A model generated the notes under the pieces. It saw only the letters and a list, made by a program, of their open reading frames with translations. It made no database searches and had not been told where the DNA came from. Below, one piece after another: positions 40,327-49,583 of a DNA stretch of 64,000 bases. This DNA comes from Clarkia xantiana subsp. parviflora (lineage: Eukaryota > Streptophyta > Magnoliopsida > Myrtales > Onagraceae). The first letter of the stretch is position 1; the number at the start of each line of letters is the position of its first letter. Location: NCBI GenBank assembly GCA_036873135.1, contig JAPTYO010000001.1, positions 248,001 to 312,000 on the forward strand, read 5' to 3'. The translations under genes and the position numbers were made by a program.

Positions 40327-41079
40327 TGTTGCGTCCTGGATGAACTGGGTCGTGGGGACGCGTCTGTTTGTATGGTTGAGCGGGTTTTCAGGCTGTAACC
40401 TTTCGTTTGGAAGAGGTTTGGGCCACTGACGAGTGTTCGGTTGAGTCCCGGAAAGGTCTGTGTCTCGAAAAAGCGGTTGTGTCTCAGGTGGCGTCTGAGT
40501 TTCAAAAGGCGGTGATCTGTGCACAAGTCCAGCCTTCTGGGGCGTCGATTCTGCACAAAGGGACGGTGCTAGCACGGAGAGGGGGGGGGGGGGTGGTGCT
40601 AGCGGAGCCCTCTCCGAAGCTTAAGTCACTATAGGGCTAAAAGGGTAATTCTACAGAGAGAAAATATTTCTAGAGAGAAGTCAGAGCTCAAAATACCAAA
40701 GTTGGGCAAATGAGAGGATGTGTGATAATGGGTGGCCAAGGCCTCCTATTTATAGGCTTCCTTGGGACCGAACCGGGTTTTAAAGCGGTTTGATGACGGT
40801 TCAAAAGCAAGCGGTAACCGTCATCCATATTGGCAATGCACGAACTCGACTTCTCTACACGTAACGGTAATCGCGAAAACGGTAATCGCACAATACCCGT
40901 AATGCTATCCGGACCTCGTCGAATTTGGGCAATTCGGCGAGGTCCTGTCCGGACGCGCGTAACGCGCTTCCGGACCGTTTTGACCCTTTGGGAGACGTTT
41001 TTCAAGTCGAGATGTAATTTTGGCGTGTTTACGAGGCCCGAAATATAAATACTAACTCGAATTGGGCATATATCCATCA
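40327..41079 (-). repeat. 3' LTR of RE2 (subfamily B), 753 bp
   Basis: On the minus strand it begins TGATGGATATATG and ends GACGCAACA. It has the TATA box (40747-40754), a G-run (about 40578) and a 15-bp-stem hairpin with one mismatch (40911-40945) in U3. It is 52 bp longer than the 5' LTR because the latter lost the second hairpin arm and adjoining bases. Confidence 0.93.
40747..40754 (-). promoter_or_regulatory. TATA box in RE2 3' LTR
   Basis: TATAAATA on the minus strand, matching 49303-49310 in the 5' LTR, which is the copy expected to drive the element. Confidence 0.6.
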
Positions 41080-41096
41080 CTTGCCCCCGAGTCAAG
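41080..41096 (-). other. Polypurine tract of RE2
   Basis: CTTGACTCGGGGGCAAG on the minus strand, immediately before the 3' LTR and identical to the RE1 tract. Confidence 0.85.
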
Positions 41097-41761
41097 TAAC
41101 GGTTTAAAACCTTTCTTGACTCTATTTTAAGTTAGGATACGTGTCCAATTTGAGTTTGACGCTAACCTTCCGGTTTTGATTGTTGGTTGGACGTAGGAGT
41201 CTTGAATTCGTCCATCCTTTGATTTTCCGACCGAGTGACTTTATTTCCTGTCATCACGGTTAGTGCAATAGAGAATGCGCATATATAACGTGCAAACATG
41301 ATTACCATTAGGGACGTAAGCTATTAGTAATGCGTCATGTGGACATGTTTTTATCAATGTGCATGCAAAAGTAATGATCATGGCAAGAACGTAACTACGC
41401 GATGTTATAAATATAGTCCGTATACTCCTCAAACGACTTAGCAATTATTAAATCATGAATCGTGCGATATGTAAACATGCATGTAAAATGACGAGTTTGA
41501 TACGCGTAATACCAAAACAATCATGTATGTAGAGATAAATACTTAGAAGAGGGCGGAGTATACCATAAGTACTTAGGTGTGAGTGTAGGTGCATTACTCC
41601 TTTGATCCTTATCATCAAGGAATCTCTTGGAAGTAGTCGTTTGTTGCTTTGATGCCTTAGAGAAATATTGTCGTGTTTGCTCTTCGCGGTTCGTCACATT
41701 AGTCGCACCGCTTGCATGATAGCTTCTTGGGATGTTGACCACTTTTGTTGCACATATCAAT
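41097..41761. other. RE2 distal 3' region
   Basis: Non-coding. Only the first ~75 bp match RE1. The part 41,490-41,670 is also present, broken by an insert, at 23,929-24,850. Confidence 0.55.
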
Positions 41762-41911
41762 TTTGCTATGCGCGTTGACTTTGCTATGCGCGTTGACTTT
41801 ACTATGCGCGTTGACTTTGCTATGCGCGTTGACTTTGCTATGCGCGTTGACTTTGCTATGCGAGTTGACTTTGCTATGCGTGTTGACTTTGCTACGCGCG
41901 TTGGCGCATAG
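41762..41911. repeat. 18-bp minisatellite, ~8 copies
   Basis: The unit GCTATGCGCGTTGACTTT repeats every 18 bp from about 41766 to 41905 with a few substitutions. A 203-residue minus frame through it reads a repeated IAKSTR motif purely because 18 is a multiple of three. RE1 has no counterpart. Confidence 0.92.
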
Positions 41912-41986
41912 ATGTCGTCGTATGAGCTTTGTCGATGAGCGTCGTAGGTGTGATTAGGAGGCATAGCTACTTGTTGTATGCAATCC

Positions 41987-43222
41987 ATCTTTGTCGACAT
42001 GTACGTACGTACATGGAAACACTTAGAAAATATTTTCTCCTTGTCGATATGCATCCTTGTCGACATGTATGTACGTACATGAAAACACTTAGAAAACATT
42101 TTCTCCTTGTCGACATGCATCCTTGTCGACATGTATGTACGTACATGGAAACACTAATATTTTCTCCTTGTCGACATGCATCCTTGTCGACATGTATGTA
42201 CGTACATGGAAACACTTAGAAAATATTTTTTCTCCTTGTCGACATGCATCCTTGTCGACAGGTATGTACGTACATGGAAACACTTAGAAAATATTTTCTC
42301 CTTGTCGACATGCATCCTTGTCAACATGTATGTACGTACATGGAAACACTTAGAAAATATTTTTCTCCTTGTCGACATGCATCCTTGTCGACATGAATGT
42401 ACGTACATGGAAACACTTAGAAAATATTTTCTCCTTGTCGACATGCATCCTTGTCGACATGTATGTACGTACATGGAAACGCTTAGGAAATATTTTTCTC
42501 TTTGTCGACATGCATCCTTGTCGACATGTATGTACGTACATGGAAAAACTTAGAAAATATTTTTCTCCTTGTCGACATGTATGTATGTACATGGAAACAC
42601 TCAGAAAATATTTTTTCTCCTTGTCGACATGCATCCTTGTCGACATGTATGTACGTACATGGAAACACTTAGAAAATATTTTCTCCTTGTCGACATGCAT
42701 CCTTGTCGACATGTATGTACGTACATGGAAACACTTGGAAAATATTTTTTCTCCTTCTCGACATGCATCCTTGTCGACATGTATGTACGTACATGGAAAC
42801 ACTCAGATAATATTTTCTCCTTGTCGACATGCATCCTTGTCGACATGTATGTACGTACATGGAAACACTTAGAAAATATTTTCTCCTTGTCGACATGTAT
42901 TTACGTACATGGAAACACTTAGAAAATATTTTCTCCTTGTCGACATGCATCCTTGTCGACATGTATGTACGTACATGGAAACGCTTAGGAAATATTTTTC
43001 TCCTTGTCGACATGCATCCTTGTCGACATGTATGTACGTACATGGAAACACTTAGAAAATATTTTTCTCCTTTTCGACATGCATCCTTGTCGACATGTAT
43101 GTACGTACATGGAAACACTTAGAAAATATTTTCTCCTTGTCGACATGTATGTACGTACATGGAAACACTTAGAAAATATTTTCTTCTCGTCGACATGTAT
43201 CCTTGTCGACATGTATGTACTT
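41987..43222. repeat. 66-bp tandem repeat in RE2 3' region, ~19-20 copies
   Basis: Reverse complement of the RE1 66-bp unit: GTCGACATGCATCCTTGTCG, then ATGTATGTACGTACATGG, then an AGAAAATATTTTCTCC block. At least three units lack about 15-16 bp (near 42,583, 42,903 and 43,153), removing one of the two GTCGACATG copies. Many overlapping frames on both strands here are by-products of the repeat. Copy number is about twice that of RE1. Confidence 0.94.
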
Positions 43223-45130
43223 ACACTGTGTGTGCGTATTTACCCCCGCACTTAGAATCTTTTCACCATCTCTGGCTATGTATGCTGTATCCGTATGCTT
43301 GATGCGAACACAGGTTATATGCCAACTCCTGATAATATGCTGACACGTGGTTGTATAAAGACAGCTTGCAATATGCTGACTGTCATCCTGAGCCAAGTAC
43401 TTAGAAAATATTCCACCATTGTAATCTTGTACGCTGCGAGTATGAGCTCGGTGTTGTCATGCAAGGTTAATGTGTTGAAGAGGTTGCCCCCCTTGCGTGA
43501 TGCTTGTTACTTCTTGCATGAAGACTAACAAGTCTTGTACGTACATGGTTGTTTCACATGTAGCTTCTGTTGCATAAATGCTTGCATAAGTGTTGGTGCG
43601 TGTTTACGCACTGACTGGATTGTTGGTAGCATCTTCTAGGATATCAGATCTTGTTGTCCTCTTTATCAGAATTAGTCTTTCCACGGCTGTTACCGTGAGT
43701 AAGTTCATTATCTCCATCTTGATGGGAAAAAGCTTGTCTTTGCGGATAGCTGATGTGTACAGAAATCCATTTGTTGAGAGGAATGTCCATACAAGTGTCC
43801 CCGCTATTCTGGAGTCTTTGGACACGGTGGCGGTAAAGGGCTTGTGAGTAAGACGTCTCATTGTATTTTCTTTGAACTTGTTAATTTTTCAAGTTATCGC
43901 TGGCTGCAGTTTCTGTTTTTGGCATAATTCTCGAAAGATCCGACGCAGGGGCGCGTTTCTCTAGCGATTCTTAGTTCTTTATGCCGAGCATGGCCGTGCT
44001 AATTCCTTCTTGTGATAAAGGAAATAGAGTTGAGGGTTGTGCAGTGGTGTCTTCTGCCCCCCGGTCGAGGGACCGGCCCAAGGAGGAGCGTTACTCCTAT
44101 TGAGGTAAGTATTTGTTGATTGCTGATTGTCGCCCTTATGTTGAAGAGCTATGTTGTGTTGAAAGTTGAAAAAATCATCCTTGTCGTGACCTTTGTGTGG
44201 ATGACGACATTGCATTTCATGTTGACATTATGAACTTTTTGCCATAGGACTTTAGAGATGATGTTCACTCTTGGTTAGTGTAGGGCTGTTTGCTTCCAAC
44301 ATGTTGAACCCTTTGTGAATGGGTTGATGTTGTGTTGTCTTTGATCATGCCTTTGCTTGCATGATATTTTGTCACCTGGACCTGTTTTCAATAATAATCA
44401 TGTGATAACTTGTTAGTAATATTTCATACCTTGAGTTATCTATGCTGTCTATATGCTTTGGACTTGGAAGATAGGATATATATCCTTAGATGATGAGCAT
44501 GATGTCTGAAGTTGCGACTGTATGTCGCTCATTGTTAAGTGTTATGATCGCCCCTCTTGGTTAGATTCCAAGGCATGGCGAGATGGGTAGAGCATAGGAT
44601 GTTGCGACTTGCACATTGTAGGTTTTGTTTGGAGAAGACGGTGGCGACACTAATGTGCAACTTCTGCCTGTTCCGCCGAGTCCTGTCAGAGATGATGGCA
44701 TTCTTTAATCTGTGCCATCTTTTGGATATGTTGAACTCGTTTCTGAGTCTGTTTGCCCCCCGGCTTCTATGTTTGGAAACTTGTTGTAGTTGTTCCTTAG
44801 CTGTTGCTTACGACTTGTTTGATTTGAACTACGTCGTTTGAACCTGCTTTATACATAGTAGTTTGTATGATAACTTGTTAGTAATATTTCATACCGTTAT
44901 CACTTACTGTGTTTATTGAATGTGGATGACTAGTAACGTAGACATAGTCCCCGCAGTCGTGACCGATAGCCACTTGTTGATTGATGAGTTGAGATGCTCT
45001 CCTGATTGCTTGCATGATGCATTATGCATATTGCCCTTCTTTCCTGAATAGCTTGCCGCTATATATGTTGTAACCTGTCAAGTATTTTGCGTATAGCAAT
45101 ATTTCTTAACAAGTAGTGTATTTGAAATAT

Positions 45131-45480
45131 GTTTATCTTGGCTAAGCAAGATACTAGTTTATACCGTCTCTTAGTTCGACTATAAGGCGACGTTGTACAA
45201 GACTCGACTTGTAAATTTTATGAGTTTTAAATAGGGTGCGCACCTGCCAGCGTGTATCAACCCGCGCTGGGGAAGCATACGTAAAAACATTTTAGTATTT
45301 GAAAGGTGTTATCTTGGCTAAGCAAGATACTAGTTTATACCGTCTCTTAGTTCCACTCTAAGGCGACGTTGTACAAGACTCGACTTGTAAATTTTATGAG
45401 TTTTAAACAGGGTGCGCACCTGCCAGCGTGTATCAACCCGCGTTGGGGAAGCATACGTAAAAACATTTTAGTTTTGAAAG
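45131..45480. repeat. 176-bp tandem duplication
   Basis: ATACTAGTTTATACCGTCTC occurs at 45151 and 45327, and the following 150 bp repeat with a few differences (for example GCGCTGGGG versus GCGTTGGGG). Only one copy is present in the fragment at 23,380-23,560. Confidence 0.9.
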
Positions 45481-45509
45481 GGTATTTTGTGAACCCTAAA
45501 AAGCTTGTT

Positions 45510-45662
45510 GATAAAATATTTGAAAAAATATTTTGGCATTGAATGTGATACACCCAAAAAACCGTGTTGATAAAATATTTGGAAAGGTGTTTGATACATA
45601 AAATATTTGATAAAATATTTGACAAAATATTTGGTAAAATATTTGAAAAAAAAAAATATTTG
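45510..45662. repeat. AAAATATTTG-rich low-complexity stretch
   Basis: At least seven irregularly spaced copies of AAAATATTTG or close variants, ending in a run of A. Not seen in RE1. Confidence 0.75.
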
Positions 45663-45779
45663 TGATACATGATTCCTGCGTCCAGGGACCATGTAACACT
45701 TTTTGAAAATATGAATTGTGATGCATGCTTTCTGCGTCCACGAACCATGCAACACGGTTTGAAAATCTGTAGTACGGAA

Positions 45780-46060
45780 TTGTCATCTAACAAGAGGACT
45801 TTTGCCGTAAAGAGTGAACCCTTTAAACAGGAATTTATAATATGGGATTGTCGTCTAACAAGAGGACATTCGCCATAAAGAGTGAACCCTTTAAACAGGA
45901 ATTCACACTTGTTATAGCGTGGGTTTGTTTTCTAACAAGAGAACTTCCGCCACTTATGGGGTGATCAGTCCCGTATTGTATTTGCCCATCCTGTTCTGAA
46001 TCCAGGGAATGGCTATGAACATAAGGATTTGCCTCTAACAAGAGATGTCACAGCATGTCA
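45780..46060. repeat. Degenerate repeats around TCTAACAAGAGG
   Basis: The motif stands at about 45786, 45854, 45931 and 46034. The first two copies share ~68 bp including AGAGTGAACCCTTTAAACAG. Related CCTCTT-containing blocks occur in RE1 near 16,040-16,250. Confidence 0.65.
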
Positions 46061-47140
46061 TTTTTTAGAAGTAAACATGGGGTTTGTCTTTAAAAAGAGG
46101 ATACCTCAACATGCTATTTTTGATAGTAGGCCTTGGTGTTAATCCAAGATATTGGTTGTAGTTGACGCCTCTTGAATAGTCGTCGTTTTGATAGATAATC
46201 CGCAGGTTGTCATTGCGGCATATAAGTTGATTGTGCACATAGCTTGATGGCTTTGTGTTGCCGGCATCTTCTTGAGATAGACGCCTATGTTATGAATGGA
46301 GAAATAAACTCCCTGTTGGTGTAGATAATAGATATGTTGGTGTTGTATACCATAAATCCCTCCTTGAACACAATGCTTAGTTTGTATTGTTGAAGTAGAT
46401 TTTTGTGCATAGGTTACTACTTGGCGTAATTCCTGTGTAGTAATCGTAGTGTAGCATGTACCTACGAGCAGAGTTACTTTTGTCAGATAATCGCAATTTT
46501 TATAAGTTTGTAAAAGTATGAAGTCATGAAATTTTCTTTTTAGTCATGCATATAATAAATAAAGTAAAGGAATCTGATACAAGGATCCCTTGTTTGTGAA
46601 GGAAACTTCCCTGAGTGCGGACGCGATAGGTGCAGATCATGATAGGTATGTCTATATGTTAGGTAGAATGCTGAGCACTTGTTAGCCTTGGTGCCCCCCA
46701 AGTCACTTGGCAGTTGTATCGCTGTTTCCTAATTGTTTATATTGTTTCATCTTCTAATAGTGCATGATCTGTTCTTGTGTAATGCCCCCGCCTTGTTTAA
46801 TATTGCGACACGATCTTTAGTCTTGCGTGTATAAAATGCTTGAGGCTTTGTGTTGTTGACGCGAGTAACATGTGCGTAGTTGTTACTTGGCGTTATCCAG
46901 GGTAATATGCGTCATAATAATGTACCTACGAGAGTAGATTTAACCTTTATTAGATATTTAGAGTTCGCGCAACGGATTACAAGAAAGCGTCTACTGATCA
47001 CTTCTTTTGACAAGTACTGAGGCTAATAAGCATGAGTTGTACTTAATTTTAAAAAGATTTAAAATAGATATGCGAAAAAGGAGATAAGGAAGATAAAGGG
47101 ATTGCTGATGTGTTTGACGTCCCCATAGGTGATTTGTTGG

Positions 47141-48832
47141 CTAGTTGACTCTGCCACGTGCCACATAGTTTCTCAATGCATCTAGTGTTTTGAGCTCTTC
47201 AATCTCCACCTTTGGGGATGAACAAAAGTTGATGTCATGCCCCCAAGTTTTACCTTGTTTGTGTTGTTCTTCAACATCTTTGCCAAGGAAGGCAGTCGTT
47301 GGCTCAAGTGGGCGGTGAAGTTTGTTTTCCGGGAGTTTGAGATTTGCTTCTTCCTCCTTCATACTCCAAAGATTGTACAAGTCGTCACAATTGGTTCCAT
47401 AAGTGACGTTGTTTTTCTGGCGTTTGGCGGTAGGTGGATTATCACCCGGCTTTTATTCTCCCTTGCCTTTTTCTGAAGACTTCACACGAGGCTTCCTTTG
47501 ATGCTTATTGCCATGGTCGATATACTTCTTCATTTTTCCTTTTAAGATCAAGCTGTTTATGTGAAACCTTAGTCCAACACAGCTTTCGGTTTCGTGGCCG
47601 TATACTTCATGATTTTCACACCATTTGCTTTCATCTTTTCCCAATGGTCCCTTGTGGAATTTTGAGGGCTTTTTCCACAGCTTGGTTTCTTTCATTTCTT
47701 TCAAGATGACAGATAACGGTGTGTTCAATGGAACACATTTGGCGAGGTTGGACTCTTTGATCCTTTGGGCATTTGACTGGAATGGCCTCTTTTGTTGTGG
47801 TTGTCTCTTTTCCCAGGAAACGTGTATCTCTTTTCCAATTATTGCCTTCAAGGTTCTTGTTGTCAATCCCGTGATAGGGACGTCGTCGTCACTAGCAGGT
47901 TTTTTCCGTCCCTCCTTGTGACAGGTGTCAGCATCGTCTTGGCTTGTCCTTGTGGAAGGACCTTCTTTGTGTATTTTGGATGACTCTGCTTGAGTCTTCT
48001 TTGGAGGGCTGTCGCCTTGATCGGTGAATTGCTTTAATTTGCCTTTGAGGAAGAAGCTGTTAATGCGTACACGTAGGCTGGCACAGCTGTCCGTCTTGTG
48101 GCCGAAGACCTCGTGGTATTCACACCACTTGTCTTTGTCTTTCCCCAACGGACCTTTTCTGAAATTGCTCGGCACTTTCCACATTTTCGCATCCTTCATC
48201 TCTCTCAATATTACGGACGGCGGGGCTTTCAAAGGAATGCAGTCAGTGAGGTTTACTCCTTTTGGCTTCTGGAAATCTCCTTGAAGAGGTCTTTTTGGCT
48301 GAGGCTGCCAATTTCTTCCTTGCTGACCGCTTGAGGGCGGTTTTGCTTGATTCTGCTTTGGGGGTTGTTTCCATGCCTCTTTTTGGTGTTGTGTTATCAC
48401 GTACAGGTTGCATGAGCATGCAGCTTCGTGCCTTGGCTGTTGGTACTGGAAGGTATCTTCCGTGCATTGCCCCTCTATTCTTTGGTGCAGTGTGTCTTGA
48501 TGACTTGTGACTCGAGACTTTTTACCTATCGTCTCAACTTGTCCGTTGATTGAAGGCAGAGGAGGTGACGGGTTGACACCTTTGTATTGGAAGGCTCCTT
48601 GGTCGCATTGTTCGGAGGATGCATTTCTTGTTGGAGTGAAGAAAGCATTGGATGTGGCAACAGGGATGTGGAAGGATCCAAGTTGTCTTCTTATCGGCTT
48701 CTGCGAGGTTATGGGCAAGGCGTTGTGGTATGCAACGTGCTCCTTGTCTTTTGATGAGAAATCAATGACATCTTCAAAGGCGGCATCCTTTATGCCAACA
48801 TACTCCAAGTTGGTGTCATGGGTGTCGTGCAT
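47141..48832 (-). pseudogene. RE2 gag, capsid domain missing, zinc-knuckle module duplicated, one internal stop
   Basis: Start taken at the first ATG after the PBS (MHDTHDTNLEYVG); the frame is also open upstream into the LTR to 49114, which is unlikely to be used. It reads to a TAA at 47453-47455 and then continues in frame to 47141, where RE1 has uninterrupted protein, so the TAA is a break. Two C-x2-H-x4-H-x4-C knuckles are intact: CEYHEVFGHKTDSC (48083-48124) and CENHEVYGHETESC (47579-47620), 504 bp apart within a duplicated module (basic QPQ-KRP stretch, PLxxPPSVILxEMK, PLGKDxxKWC). The third, C-terminal knuckle has lost its first Cys and His (HKQGKTWGHDINFC). As in RE1, the capsid domain between KAI and the QPQ-KRP stretch is missing. 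Confidence 0.87.
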
Positions 48833-48856
48833 TGTCTTTGCGGTATGGTAGCTTCT

Positions 48857-48881
48857 TGTTCGAATCACGTAGACGGCGCCA
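48857..48881 (-). other. Primer binding site of RE2
   Basis: Minus strand begins TGGCGCCGTCTACGTGATTC, one base from the end of the 5' LTR. It is nearly identical to the RE1 and RE3 sites. Confidence 0.82.
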
Positions 48882-48882
48882 A

Positions 48883-49583
48883 TGTTGCGTCCTGGATGAA
48901 CTGGGTCGTGAGGACGCGTCTGTTTGTATGGTTGAGCGGGTTTTTCGGGTTGTAACCCTTCGTTTGGAAGAGGTTTGGGCCACTGACGAGTGTTCGGTTG
49001 AGTCCCGGAAAGGTCTGTGTCTCGAAAAAGCGGTTGTGTCTCAGGTGGCGTCTGAGTCTCAAAAGGCGGTGATCTGTGCACAAGTCCGGCCTTCTGGGGC
49101 GTCGATTCCAGCACAAAGGGCCGGTGCTAGCACAGAGAGGGGGGGGGGGTGGTGCTAGCGGAGCCCTCTCCAAAGCTTAAGTCACTATAGGGCTAAAAGG
49201 GTAATTCTAGAGAGAGAAAATATTTCTAGAGAGAAGTCAGAGCTCAAAATACCAAAGTTGGGCAAATGAGAGGATGTGTGATAACGGGTGGCCAAGGCCT
49301 CCTATTTATAGGCTTCCTTGGGACCGGACCCGGTTTTAAAGCGGTTTGATGACGGTTCAAAAGCAAGCGGTAACCGTCATCCATATTGGCAATGCGCGAA
49401 CTCGACTTCTCTACACGTAACGCTAATCGCGAAAACGGTAATCGCACAATACCCGTAATGCAATCCGGACCTCGTCGAATTCGTTGACCCTTTGGGAGAC
49501 GTTTTTCAAGTCGAGATGTAATTTTGGGGTGTTTACGAGGCCCGAAATATAAATACGAAGTCAAATTGGGCATATATACATCA
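48883..49583 (-). repeat. 5' LTR of RE2, 701 bp
   Basis: Ends match the 3' LTR. It carries a net 52-bp deletion at about 49483, starting at the tip of the U3 hairpin, plus scattered substitutions. TATA box at 49303-49310, G-run at about 49140. Confidence 0.93.
49303..49310 (-). promoter_or_regulatory. TATA box in RE2 5' LTR
   Basis: TATAAATA on the minus strand, within the copy of the LTR that would promote transcription of RE2. Confidence 0.65.

Larger units (their letters stand above)
43223..47140. other. RE2 non-coding 3' internal region
   Basis: Nearly 4 kb without a recognisable gene, co-linear in blocks with RE1 15,250-18,150 and 14,105-14,500. Compared with RE1 it lacks the pol remnant (junction near 46,780). 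It holds a 176-bp tandem duplication, an AAAATATTTG-rich stretch and degenerate TCTAACAAGAGG repeats, listed separately. Confidence 0.6.
40327..49583 (-). mobile_element. RE2: complete non-autonomous Tat-like LTR retrotransposon, 9,257 bp
   Basis: Minus-strand element running from 5' LTR (48883-49583) through PBS, broken gag, a ~6-kb non-coding 3' region with two tandem arrays, and polypurine tract to 3' LTR (40327-41079). A perfect 5-bp target duplication shows one clean insertion that split a single satellite array into III and IV. No reverse transcriptase, RNase H, integrase or protease was found. The pol linker remnant seen in RE1 is deleted here. It is co-linear with RE1 over most of the internal region, so the two are one family with different LTR subfamilies. 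Confidence 0.93.

Noticed and set aside
41987..43222. CRISPR-like array (regular repeats)
   Set aside because: There are no unique spacers between repeats; it is a plain tandem repeat inside a plant retrotransposon.
41521..43255. Overlapping frames rich in MSTRMHVDKEK or IAKSTR repeats
   Set aside because: Produced by the 66-bp and 18-bp tandem repeats and present in several frames at once.
48833..49114. N-terminal extension of the RE2 gag frame into the LTR
   Set aside because: It crosses the PBS and LTR, is not shared with RE3, and a start there would lie in the R/U5 part of the RNA; it is open by chance.
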